A stretch of DNA of 64,000 bases, taken from the NCBI GenBank assembly GCA_016930915.1, contig JAFGFU010000013.1:62001-126000 (forward strand), given 5' to 3'. The notes under the pieces are model-generated. The model was given only the letters and a program-made list of their open reading frames with translations, was not told the origin of the DNA and made no database searches. Numbering within the stretch: position 1 is the stretch's first letter; each line of letters opens with the position of its first letter. Below are positions 53,648-63,074 of the stretch, piece by piece. This stretch comes from Campylobacterales bacterium. GTDB lineage: Bacteria; Campylobacterota; Campylobacteria; Campylobacterales; Sulfurospirillaceae. The position numbers and the translations under genes are program-made.

Positions 53648-56512
53648 TTACGCTTTCTCAACACGGCATAGACCCGCATTGAACTCTGAAATTTGGGTGA
53701 TAGGGTCAAATCCATAGTTGACAACGGTACATGAACTCTCACCAATCGTATAAGGACGGGTTCCCTCTGGATAATTCGCACTCAAATCCACACCCTGCAT
53801 AACACCCGCAAAGTTATACGGCATACAAATTCTATCCGCAGTTACACTTCGGTTATAGTGTGCACGTACCTTAATTTTTGTACCATGAGGTGCATGAATC
53901 CACATCATCCCTTTATCTTCAATCCCATACTTAGAAGCTAAATCTGGGTGAATGTTGGCAAACATCTCTGGCGTAATGCTTGAGAGGTACTTACTGGTTC
54001 GCTCTAACATACCTGCACCTGAAAGGTTTACCAGACGCATAGAGGTCATAATAGTTGGGAACTCTTTTGACCAATCTTGTTTGGTTTGCTCAGAGATAAA
54101 CCTTGTTGCTACCCTAAAGTTGTTGTCTTGATCAGGCAATGCTGGGTATTTTTGAACCAAATCCCAACGAGGAGAGTGAATTGGCTCACGATGCACTGGT
54201 ACGGGATCAGGGAACTCCCAAACAATCGTACGTGCCCTTGCATTTCCATACACACAAACACCATACTCACGTGCGTATTTTTGGATAATCCCACTAAAGT
54301 CCATCGCCCAGCTAGGTCCCATTTGCGCTTTCTCTTCTTCTGAGAGCGTAATGCCCAATACTTTTTCAATGTTCGCTTTGGTAAGTTGTGGATAACCCCC
54401 TTTGATTTTTTGACCTGGAAGCGTTACAGTCTCATCAGCGATTTGACTGACACCATTGTGTTCCATTCCAAAACGATTTCTAAAGCCCATACCGCCTTCA
54501 TTGACGGGTTTGGATACATCGTAAAGCACAGGAGAACCTGGGTGTTTTTCATCCCAGCATGGCCATGGAAGCCCGTAGTATTCACCTTCCATCTCACCAT
54601 GCCCTTTAAGGGTCAATGGATCAAAAAGATGCCAGTTTGCTTGATGTTTGCGCAGTCGCTCTGGTGTCCAGCCAGAGAGACCAATACTCTTAACCGTACG
54701 AGCGATCTCACGAACAGCGTCATCTGGCCAGACAAAGTCATCTTTATATTGAACGACTTCACCTTTTTCGACACGCATTTTCATGCCTTTAACATACTCA
54801 TCATAGAAACCAAATTTTTTCGCAAACGCAAACATCACTTCGTGATCCGCTTTACTCTCATAAAGTGGCTCAACCACTTGTGTGCGCCATTGCGCTGAAC
54901 GATTGGTTGCAGAGAGGGTTCCTTCACACTCAAACTGTGTTGCCGCAGGAAGAATATAAATACCATCTTTTCGATCGGTGATAATCGCCGCTTCATTCAC
55001 AAACGGCTCAGCAACAACGAGCATATCGAGTTTATCAATCGCTTCTTTGATTTTCACTTGCTGAGACATAGAAGTAATTCCCGTTCCTTGTACCCAAAGC
55101 ACACGAATAGGAGCCGATGAATGTGTTTTTTCTTCTTGAAGAACACCTTGCCACCATTTAGCTAAAGAGAAACCTTTAGCATGCATCCATTTATGCTCGC
55201 CTTTGGCATCAAGTTCAGGATGGAAACGGCTTTGAAGATACTCTAAGCTGACACCCCATGTTTTTGCATAGTATTCCCATGCCGCTTTTCCAAGACCATA
55301 ATATCCTGGAAGAGAATCCGCGAGGTTTGCCATATCGGTGGCACCTTGAACATTATCGTGTCCACGAATAATTTGACAACCACCACCTGCTTTTCCAGCA
55401 TTCCCTGTCACAAGCGCTAAGATTGGAAGAATTCTGGTGTTTGAACTACCCACAGAGTGTTGTGTAATTCCTAAAGACCATGCAATAGCAGCAGGTTTGG
55501 TTTTAGCATACAATTCTGCTACTTCAAGAATTTGTGCAACAGAAGCACCTGATACATTAGACGCCTCTTCAGGTGTCCATTTCGCAGCTTCAGCTCGGAT
55601 TTGATCCATCGCATAGGTTCTATGATCGATAAAATCTTTATCTTCCCAACCGTTTTTAAAGATTACATGTAAAAGTCCATACGCAAACGCAATATCTGTA
55701 CCAGGACGAATACGAACATAAATATCCGCTTTTGCAGCACTGCGTGTAAAGATAGGATCAACCACGATCAACTTCGCGCCTCTATCTTTGGCTTGTAAGA
55801 AATGTTTAAATCCAATTGGATTGGCAACGGCAGAGTTTGCTCCGACCATCATAATTAACTTAGAATTTGCAACAATATCACCAAAGTGATTTGTCATAGC
55901 ACCGTAACCCCATGTATTTGCCGCACCGGCAACGGAAGCACTGTGTCAGATTCTAGCTACGTGATCGATATTGTTGGAACCCCAAAATGCAGCAAACTTT
56001 CTAAAGTAGTAAGACTGCTGGTTGTTAAATTTTGCTGAACCTAGGAACATTGCAGTATCTGGACCATTTTCTTCTCTAATTTTTAACATTTTAGAAGAGA
56101 TTTCCTCAATCGCTTGATCCCATGTTAAACGATGCCATTTACCGTTCTCTTTTTTCATTGGGTATTTGATACGTTGTTTGGATTTGGTCAAATCAATTTG
56201 ATCGGTTCCTTTACAACAATGGCTTCCCTCACTGATAGGATGGTCATGTGCAGGTTCTTGTCTTACCCATACACCATTTTGCACTTCAGCTTTTATACCA
56301 CATCCTGCTGAACAAATCGAACAGATGGTTTTTACTGTTTTTGAGCCTGGAAATGGATTTTTAACCTCTTCCGCACTCGCCGCTCTAATCTTCTCTTCTT
56401 TTGCAAGAAGATTTCCTGCTCCAAAACTAGCCGTTCCTAAAGCCGCCATTTTTAAAAATGAACGTCTTCCTACTTTGCTAGAGGAGAGTATTTGGGTTTC
56501 TGTTTTACTCAT
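53648..56512 (-). CDS. fdhA: Formate dehydrogenase catalytic subunit, selenoprotein
   Basis: 954 residues including selenocysteine at residue 189, coded by an in-frame TGA at 55946-55948. The context ARI-Sec-HSASVAG...GAMTNH is that of FdnG/FdhF, so the TGA is recoded and the two half-ORFs are one gene. A Tat signal (RRSFLKMAAL) and the [4Fe-4S] ligands CSICSAGCGIK...CC start the protein. It oxidises formate to CO2 in the periplasm at a Mo- or W-bis-MGD cofactor. SelA, SelD, YedF and FdhD in the window supply the needs of its active site. Confidence 0.96.
55918..55948 (-). promoter_or_regulatory. SECIS-like hairpin after the fdhA TGA codon
   Basis: Reading the minus strand, 13 bases after TGA come TTGCC-GGTGC-GGCAA, a five-base stem with a GGU-containing loop at the distance expected for bacterial SECIS elements bound by SelB. 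The outer stem is not clear by eye. Confidence 0.65.
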
Positions 56513-56663
56513 ACTGTCTCCTAAGTTTTATAGAGTTCTTTGAACTCTTGATACATTTTTAAAGCAAAGCTCTAAAAACTACGTTAACACTGGGTTTTCT
56601 TCGGCAGAATGCCCACGCACCCTTAGTGCTTTTGTTCCCCACGAATAGAATTTTGCGAGAAAT

Positions 56664-56867
56664 CTAGTTGGTTCTCTTATAGTAGAGTTCCCACTCTTTT
56701 GTCTCTTTATACAAAATCTCTTTTTTGGGAGATTTTCCATAAACAACACCATTGTTGCCTTTTGTGTCACCCTTAGCACTCGCTAAAGCCACACTCGCCC
56801 CAGCCGTTGCAATAACCGCTGATGTTCCAAGGGCTTTCTTTAAAAAGTCCCTTCTGTTCTCGTGCAT
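56664..56867 (-). CDS. fdhX: Formate dehydrogenase-associated Tat-signal small protein
   Basis: 67 residues: twin-arginine motif NRRDFLKKALG, hydrophobic stretch to about 32, and the tail ETKEWELYYKRTN. It matches the short Tat-target protein found next to fdhA in many Campylobacterota and other proteobacteria. Its role is uncertain, perhaps in export or assembly of FdhAB. Good ribosome site (GGAGG) before the ATG. The 151-base gap to fdhA has a potential weak hairpin. Confidence 0.78.
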   Translation of the reverse strand: MHENRRDFLKKALGTSAVIATAGASVALASAKGDTKGNNGVVYGKSPKKEILYKETKEWELYYKRTN

Positions 56868-56968
56868 AATTCTATGCCTCCTTTTCCTAAAATAGGAATC
56901 AGTTTTTCACCCTTAAAAGAGTTATGCAAAAAGAGGGTTTTTCTCCTCGCATAACGCTTTTATAGTAT

Positions 56969-57026
56969 TATGCTAAATTTGCATATTAAAAGACAAAAAG
57001 AGTCTTAAATATGCAAAAATAGCATA
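56969..57026. other. Imperfect 58-base inverted repeat between torD and fdhX
   Basis: Arms of about 26 bases (TATGCTAAATTTGCATAT on the left) differ at only three or four positions. A second inverted repeat (GTTATGC/GCATAAC, near 56930-56964) follows on the minus strand, as does a TACTATAAA -10-like box. The block may end or attenuate the upstream transcript and start a new one for fdhXABC. Confidence 0.55.
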
Positions 57027-57031
57027 TTTAT

Positions 57032-57742
57032 TTATAAAACAATTTCATCCAAATTACGGCGAATTCGCTGTGTTAAAGGCTTTCTATCGGTTTGAATGAC
57101 CGCACTCACACGATGCGCACTTGCAACTTTTTGAGAAGGTGCCACATCCAAATAGAGACGTTCAAAATCACAAAAAGCTTTTAAAACAATAGCTGTTTCT
57201 CTAAACAACACACTCTTTTCATGCATAAAAAGAAGCTCCGCAAAATCATCAAGACACTCATTTAAAATCTCAGCAAAAAAGGTATGTGCCAACGTTAAAC
57301 TCTCTGCATCTCCTTCAATCCCTGCTTGAATGAGAGTTGACATAAAACGAAACGCAAAAACCATTTGATCTTCAGAGTCATTGCATAAAGGTTTGTTACG
57401 TCTAAATTTGGAACGAAGCACCAAACCAGCAGCTTTTACCCGTTTTTGACCATCGTCTCTTCCCTCATCATAGTAGGATGCACTCAAAGGAATAAACGAG
57501 CTTTCAGGTGAAACAAACACCTCATCATACTCCGCTCTTAATGCGCTAAAACCCTCTGTTTTAATTTTCTCTTGAATTGCCTCTAACGCTTCATAACTGC
57601 TCTCATCCAAAGGATTGGAGAGAAATACAGGAAGCAAGGTCTCAATATCTTTATAACCCTCATCCGTAGAAGAAAAATCCAACATTTTCGCAAAAAAAAT
57701 GTAGTACAACGAACGGGCTTGATTGATTGCTTTTTTATCCAT
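57032..57742 (-). CDS. TorD/DmsD-family maturation chaperone
   Basis: 236 residues, all-helical. ARSLYYIFFAKMLDF near the start, EYDEVFVSP, PLSASYYDEGRDDGQ and EDQMVFAFRFMSTLI (near 118) are TorD-family features. It should hold FdhA until cofactor and clusters are in place and guard its Tat signal. It overlaps the ferredoxin gene by eight bases. Confidence 0.88.
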   Translation of the reverse strand: MDKKAINQARSLYYIFFAKMLDFSSTDEGYKDIETLLPVFLSNPLDESSYEALEAIQEKIKTEGFSALRAEYDEVFVSPESSFIPLSASYYDEGRDDGQKRVKAAGLVLRSKFRRNKPLCNDSEDQMVFAFRFMSTLIQAGIEGDAESLTLAHTFFAEILNECLDDFAELLFMHEKSVLFRETAIVLKAFCDFERLYLDVAPSQKVASAHRVSAVIQTDRKPLTQRIRRNLDEIVL

Positions 57743-59420
57743 TTTTAACCTCTTTCATCTCAGTTTCCATATGCGCTTTAAACATCACTTTTGGCTTGCA
57801 ATCTGCACAGCACTGCAATGTTCGAAGTTTGACCTCATCCCCCATAAAAAGTGGGGTCATAATAGCCATAATTTTTTCAACCGATTTGCGTGTGGCAAAC
57901 TCTTTACCACACTCCACACAGGCAAACAGCTCATCGTGCGCCATAATGCGTTGTGAAAACCAGCTGGGTTGGAGATGAATTTCATCTTTTATTACATGTA
58001 AACAATCCTTCTCAGGACAGGTCACTTCACAATAACCACAATTCGTACAAATCGAAGCATTAAAGCGAAGACTATTATCCTCAGGATGTGCCGTTAGGGC
58101 CCTTACGTTACAGGCTCCCACGCAACTTAAACAAAGCGTACATTTATCTGCATCAATGCTAATGTCACCATAATGCACATGCTCACCCGTCTTAACCACA
58201 CCCAAATCCTCTTCACCCACCAAATGCGCCAAACGAGCAGAAAAAACTTCACGTTTGCGAAGCCCTGTCTCATTAATGCCATAACAGCATTCAGGAATGC
58301 TCTGCAACGTTTCAAAAACAGAGGCTAATTCTTCTGTAGTTTCACAGATATAAATGGCTTTTTTATGGTACTTTTTCTCAAAAATTTCATTCAGGATGCG
58401 AATAACATCACCCGTACCTTTAGAGATAAAATCGGTGTAAAAAATGATGGGATTGCCACTGGTTTGAAGTAAATTCAATAGATGTGCCTCATGCAAATAC
58501 TTCTCTCCCTCAATCATCAAAGGAAGCACACCCTCACGAAGTGGAATATCAATCAAACCTAAATCCATCTTATGCGGGATAATCAAAGGAATTGTTTCTC
58601 TAAAATAATCACTCAAATGGGTAAACGCAAGGCGTGGCATCTGAGTATAATCAAGCGCACCGCTAGGGCATACGCTCACACAGCCCCCACAGCCATGACA
58701 ATCAATGTGCGAAAAAACCAGATGCTTGGTCTCATCCTCTTTTAAAATGGCAACCGTTGGGCACACCTCCGCACACTTACCACAAATCTCCTCACGACGT
58801 TCATGGTATTGGCAAATGGAAGGGTCATAACTAATATAGTTTTTATAGTGGTATTCACCCGTTCGCTCACGAAGGGTTTTTAACGCTTCGTCTAAACCTA
58901 TCAAAGCAGGATCATACACGCCACTTTGTTTCATGGCAAACTTCGGAGCATTCCACCAAATAATTTGATCACACTCTAATTCTAAGAGTTCGTCCTCTTT
59001 TTTAAGCGTTACATGTAAAGATCCAATATGTCCATTAACATCTAAAATCATTAAGGGAGAAAGTAACATACCTGTATAGCCCTCTTCTAACAATGTGGAC
59101 TTAAGGGCTTCATGTGCATTATCATCTGTTACAATTAGTAGCTTTTTACCTACGTCTTGAGTGTAATCTACATCTTGTGCAAAATCAAATCCAACAGAGC
59201 GAATAGCATAAAGTTTGGTAAGGTTCATTATTTTTTTTGCAATGCTATCGTGTGATTTTTCAAGATAAAAGTTAATCTCAGGCGCATACATAACTGCCTC
59301 AACATCAGGATGATTGGAAACTAAAAAATCGCCATCAACAGGGCTTTTTACAAGTTCTATTGCTTCATCAAGAGGGAAATCAATACCAACGGTATCGTAG
59401 AATATGTACTCTTTTTGCAT
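57735..59420 (-). CDS. Multi-cluster ferredoxin-type protein of the formate dehydrogenase operon
   Basis: 561 residues. Two pairs of [4Fe-4S] motifs occur: CGKCAEVCP and CHGCGGCVSVCP (about 205-260), then CTLCLSCVGAC and CTNCGYCEVTCP (about 425-475). A zinc-ribbon-like pair (CVECGKEF, CCADCKPK) ends the protein. The N-terminal 190 residues contain no cluster and look like a nucleotide- or redox-binding region. No signal, so cytoplasmic. It is first in the operon; an electron-transfer or assembly role is inferred. Confidence 0.82.
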   Translation of the reverse strand: MQKEYIFYDTVGIDFPLDEAIELVKSPVDGDFLVSNHPDVEAVMYAPEINFYLEKSHDSIAKKIMNLTKLYAIRSVGFDFAQDVDYTQDVGKKLLIVTDDNAHEALKSTLLEEGYTGMLLSPLMILDVNGHIGSLHVTLKKEDELLELECDQIIWWNAPKFAMKQSGVYDPALIGLDEALKTLRERTGEYHYKNYISYDPSICQYHERREEICGKCAEVCPTVAILKEDETKHLVFSHIDCHGCGGCVSVCPSGALDYTQMPRLAFTHLSDYFRETIPLIIPHKMDLGLIDIPLREGVLPLMIEGEKYLHEAHLLNLLQTSGNPIIFYTDFISKGTGDVIRILNEIFEKKYHKKAIYICETTEELASVFETLQSIPECCYGINETGLRKREVFSARLAHLVGEEDLGVVKTGEHVHYGDISIDADKCTLCLSCVGACNVRALTAHPEDNSLRFNASICTNCGYCEVTCPEKDCLHVIKDEIHLQPSWFSQRIMAHDELFACVECGKEFATRKSVEKIMAIMTPLFMGDEVKLRTLQCCADCKPKVMFKAHMETEMKEVKNG

Positions 59421-59516
59421 GTTATATCCATTAGGTGGTAAAGTATAATTTACCGAATTGTAAAATGATTTGGATTAAATGGATCTTAACAAGATAAAAA
59501 ATGTCTCCTTGGAAAA

Positions 59517-59541
59517 CGCTATATAAATAAGCTATATAACG
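59517..59541. promoter_or_regulatory. ModE-box-like site before the formate dehydrogenase operon
   Basis: CGCTATATA-N7-TATATAACG: both arms match the E. coli ModE half site, with a spacer one base longer. It can also be read as a direct repeat of GCTATATAA. It lies in the divergent 205-base promoter region between the ferredoxin gene and the sensor operon. ModE activates molybdoenzyme operons in some bacteria, so activation here is possible. Confidence 0.6.
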
Positions 59542-59625
59542 GTATAAAATGCCTTTTCCTCTTAGCTTTCGTTAATCTTCTTCCGCTATAATTGAACACA
59601 TCCATACCCTATAAGGTCGTCTATT

Positions 59626-60789
59626 TTGGTCAATAAAAATTTTCTGATTCTTAGCAGCACTCTACTTTTTTTCCTCCTTTGTGGTTTTGTTTTTATGCAC
59701 ATTACACAAAAACATGAAAAAAACGCCATTGTTCTAGGAACGTCTCTGCCACTCAGTGGTATTAATTCTGATCTTGGAAAAGATATTGTTATTGGTGCCA
59801 ATACCTATTTTAGTCATATTAATGCCAGAGGTGGCATTCAAAATAAACACATTCAATTTATTCATTACGATGATAAATATGAGCCTGAAAACACGCTTTA
59901 CAACACCCTTAAATTGATTCAAAAAGATGATGTTTTCGCCCTTTTTGGTTTTGTAGGAACGCCTACGGTTAAACGGATTTTGCCTCTAATTTCGCACAGC
60001 AATATTCCATTTATTGCTCCTTATACAGGTGCTTCATTTTTACGAAACACTGAGCATGAAAATATTGTGAATTTTAGAAGCTCTTACGCACAAGAGATGG
60101 ATGCTTTGGTTGAGTATTTAACCACACAAAAGAAAATTACAAAATTTGCTATTTTTTATCAAAATGATGATTACGGTGAAGAGGGCTACATTGCATTAGC
60201 ACAAGCACTTGCTAAACGCAATCTTCAACTCAGTGCTGAGGGCACCTACAAACGTAATACACTCTCTATTCGTCATGCAGTCCATGAAATTGAAGGAGCG
60301 AAACCTGAAGCCATTATTTTAGTAGGAGCGTACAAACCCACCGCACGCTTTATTGAAAAAGTTAAAAGCTCTTTTTCCCACCAACCTATTTTTTGTTCCA
60401 TCTCTTTTGTCAATGCAAATGCCTTGATGCAAGAGTTAAAAGGCAATGGAAAAAACCTTCTTTTTTCGCAAACCGTTCCTTCTTGCGATGATTTTTACTC
60501 TAAAGAAGGGCTTGAATACCGTAAACTACTCTCATTTTATTACCCTGATGCCAAACCCTCTTTAGCCTCTTTTGAGAGTTTTCTTGCGGCAAAATCAGTC
60601 GTCCAAGCCCTTCAAAATATTCATGGCAGTATCACTCATGATAAATTTTTAGCACACCTTAAAAGCCTCAATGGACAAACACTCGATAGCATACCGCTTT
60701 CTTATCGCAATGCACAACTGCTCAATCAAGTCTACATTTCACACTATGTAAAAGAAAAATTTGAAATTATCCAAAAGTATGAATACTAA
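59626..60789 (+). CDS. Periplasmic binding protein (branched-chain amino acid/amide type), likely sensor
   Basis: 387 residues from a TTG start. A single N-terminal hydrophobic helix (about 5-25) anchors or exports it. The Leu/Ile/Val-binding protein fold is indicated by LGTSLPLSGINSDLGKDIVIGANTYF and DDKYEPENTLYNTLKLI. No permease or ATPase follows; the next genes are a histidine kinase and a regulator, so it probably passes a ligand signal to the kinase. The ligand is unknown; formate or a metal complex are possible given the neighbours. Confidence 0.8.
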   Translation: MVNKNFLILSSTLLFFLLCGFVFMHITQKHEKNAIVLGTSLPLSGINSDLGKDIVIGANTYFSHINARGGIQNKHIQFIHYDDKYEPENTLYNTLKLIQKDDVFALFGFVGTPTVKRILPLISHSNIPFIAPYTGASFLRNTEHENIVNFRSSYAQEMDALVEYLTTQKKITKFAIFYQNDDYGEEGYIALAQALAKRNLQLSAEGTYKRNTLSIRHAVHEIEGAKPEAIILVGAYKPTARFIEKVKSSFSHQPIFCSISFVNANALMQELKGNGKNLLFSQTVPSCDDFYSKEGLEYRKLLSFYYPDAKPSLASFESFLAAKSVVQALQNIHGSITHDKFLAHLKSLNGQTLDSIPLSYRNAQLLNQVYISHYVKEKFEIIQKYEY

Positions 60790-62413
60790 CATGAAGCTTT
60801 TTACCCTTATCAATCAAAAACTAGAAACCATCAAATTTTCCAATAAAACCAAAATTCTTATTGTGATTATTTTAAGCGGTATTATGACCATTGGTTTTTT
60901 AATGTTCGTTTCTATTTTTGCCCTAAAGTATGACTATGAAACCCTGTTTCAAAAGCACACCCAACCGCAAGTGGATTTAGAAGAAATTAAAGATATTTAC
61001 CGTGTCAATATCAATGAAACCATTCATGACATCAAGCAAAAACAAATTAGCAATACTGATGCCATTGAGGTCATTCAACTTGCCCAACAAATTACCCACA
61101 AACAATGGGAAAGTTACCAATACTCCATTAGCCATCATATTGGTGGACTTCCCTATTTTGCAAGCCGTTGGTTGAGCCTTTTTTTAGTCTCGCCTAAAAT
61201 TCCAGAAAAAACTCTTTTTCAGCAAGGTATCATTGAAAAAATCAATCTTAAAATGTATGACCTCGATACAAAAATGAACAGCATGCTTAATCTCCTTCAA
61301 AACAATACCCTTAAAAACGAAACATGGATTATGGATGAAATTATGCTTGAGACAAACTCCTTAAATATCTACCTCTCCAGTCTCATTACCACCCACCTTA
61401 AACAGTCCATTACTGAGAAACAAATTAACGATAAGCTTTTTCAAACCAGTACGTTTATGCTTATTCTTCTTATTGGTCTGATTTTCTTTTTTATCTCAAT
61501 GGTGCTTTTTATTATTATCAAGCATTTTGAAAACCTGAACCACTACCTTGAGGAAAATATTTCACTCAAGACCAAAGAGTTACGCTCACTCAACGACTCA
61601 TTGGAACTGCGCATTAAAAAAGAGGTTGAAAACAGCCGTAAAAAAGATAACATCATGTTTCAACAAGCTCGTCTTGCAAGCCTTGGGGAGATGCTCCAAA
61701 ACATTGCACACCAATGGAGACAACCGCTTGGCTCTTTGATGATGATTATTCAAAGTTTTGAGAGCAAATTTATGGCAAAAAAGCTCACCGAAGAATTTGT
61801 AAGTAGCCGTGTAGCAGATGCGCAAATGCTGGCTCAAAATATGTCCGATACCCTAGAGGATTTTCGTACCTTCTTTAATCCAAACAAAAGCAAAAAAGAG
61901 TTCAGCCTAAAAGAGGTGATTCAAAAATCAATTGAGCTTTCTAAATACCAATTAGAACGTGAAGAGATTACCTTGAACTTTTTTCTTAAAGAAGATTTAC
62001 GTGTCTTTGGATTTAAAAATGAGCTCATTCATGTCCTACTAAATCTCATTGGAAACTCTAAAGATGTTTTAGCCAGCAAAACCGAATTACCCCAGCGCAT
62101 TATTCATATTATTGCCAAAGAGAACGAACAGGCGATTTATATTAATGTGATTGATAACGGTGGAGGCATAAAAAGTGATATTATTCCTAAAGTCTTTGAT
62201 CCTTACTTTACCACCAAACATAAAAGTGTTGGAACAGGTATCGGACTTTTTATGTCAAAACAAATGGTTGAAAAACATATGGATGGCAAGATTACATGTA
62301 AGAATATTCGCCATAAATTAAACACCACAAAACTCTGGTCTTGTGCCATGTTTACGATTACGATTCCTAAAAATTATCACTCCACTGAAGAGGTTAACCA
62401 TGAACAAGCGTAA
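60779..62413 (+). CDS. Sensor histidine kinase paired with the binding protein
   Basis: 544 residues: membrane helices near 25-47 and 220-243 enclose a periplasmic domain, followed by a coiled coil (about 255-290). The phospho-His is in NIAHQWRQPLGSL (near 308); NLIGNSKDVLAS, DNGGGI and TGIGLFMSKQ are the ATP-binding boxes. It overlaps the end of the binding-protein gene, as expected for a coupled sensor unit. The start could also be ATG 60791. Confidence 0.87.
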   Translation: MNTNMKLFTLINQKLETIKFSNKTKILIVIILSGIMTIGFLMFVSIFALKYDYETLFQKHTQPQVDLEEIKDIYRVNINETIHDIKQKQISNTDAIEVIQLAQQITHKQWESYQYSISHHIGGLPYFASRWLSLFLVSPKIPEKTLFQQGIIEKINLKMYDLDTKMNSMLNLLQNNTLKNETWIMDEIMLETNSLNIYLSSLITTHLKQSITEKQINDKLFQTSTFMLILLIGLIFFFISMVLFIIIKHFENLNHYLEENISLKTKELRSLNDSLELRIKKEVENSRKKDNIMFQQARLASLGEMLQNIAHQWRQPLGSLMMIIQSFESKFMAKKLTEEFVSSRVADAQMLAQNMSDTLEDFRTFFNPNKSKKEFSLKEVIQKSIELSKYQLEREEITLNFFLKEDLRVFGFKNELIHVLLNLIGNSKDVLASKTELPQRIIHIIAKENEQAIYINVIDNGGGIKSDIIPKVFDPYFTTKHKSVGTGIGLFMSKQMVEKHMDGKITCKNIRHKLNTTKLWSCAMFTITIPKNYHSTEEVNHEQA

Positions 62414-63074
62414 TTTTGAATTATTAGGAAGCTTTAGTGTACTCTATCTTGAAGATGAAGTTGATTTACTCAAACACACAACCTCTATTTTAGAAGATTT
62501 TGTCAAAGTGATTTATCCAGCTTCTAACATTGATGAAGCATGTACGATTATCAAACAAGAAAAAGTCGATGTTATTATCACCGATATTCATCTAAAATAT
62601 GGCAATGGGCTTGATTTTTTACGCAAAATCAAAAACGACTTAGACTTAGAAATTCCCTCCATTGTCACTACCGCTTTTAGCGATACGGAGTACCTTTTAG
62701 ATGCCATAAAATTGCGTGTCGATAACTACTTGATTAAACCCGTCAACATCAAAGAGCTTTTAAATTCCTTGCACGATGTTCTGCTTCCTAAAATTCAAGC
62801 CAAAGAGATTGAACGCTCGTACAATATTATTAAAACTATCTCCGCCGTGACCGATAGCAAACAGGTTGAAATTATTCGTTTTATCATTAAAAATTTAGAC
62901 AATGAAAATATGCTCAATTACTCTTACAGTGAAATTATGGAGCAAGTTGACGTGAGCAAACCCACGGTGATTAAACTCTTTAAACAACTCGGTGATCAAG
63001 GGATTTTGACCAAAATTCAAAATAAAAAATACTGTTTTGACGAAACAAAACTTCCGCTTCCGGAGGATGCATGA
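62400..63074 (+). CDS. Response regulator with C-terminal helix-turn-helix
   Basis: 224 residues from ATG 62400. The receiver has LEDEVD, phospho-Asp in IITDIHLKYGNG (near 58) and IKPVN (Lys near 109). The C-terminal half has a short winged-helix or HTH region (YSEIMEQVDVSKPTVIKLFKQLGDQGILTK), not an OmpR or NtrC type. It overlaps the kinase gene by 14 bases and selA by four. It may control formate dehydrogenase and selenium genes; this rests on position only. Confidence 0.85.
   Translation: MNKRNFELLGSFSVLYLEDEVDLLKHTTSILEDFVKVIYPASNIDEACTIIKQEKVDVIITDIHLKYGNGLDFLRKIKNDLDLEIPSIVTTAFSDTEYLLDAIKLRVDNYLIKPVNIKELLNSLHDVLLPKIQAKEIERSYNIIKTISAVTDSKQVEIIRFIIKNLDNENMLNYSYSEIMEQVDVSKPTVIKLFKQLGDQGILTKIQNKKYCFDETKLPLPEDA

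Noticed and set aside
53648-56512. fdhA as a pseudogene or two separate genes broken by a stop codon
   Set aside because: The stop is TGA at the exact selenocysteine position of the family, the frame continues unchanged, and selenium genes are present.
56579-56779. ORF overlapping fdhX in another frame
   Set aside because: It has no ribosome site or recognisable motif, while the fdhX frame has a Tat signal and a known family tail.
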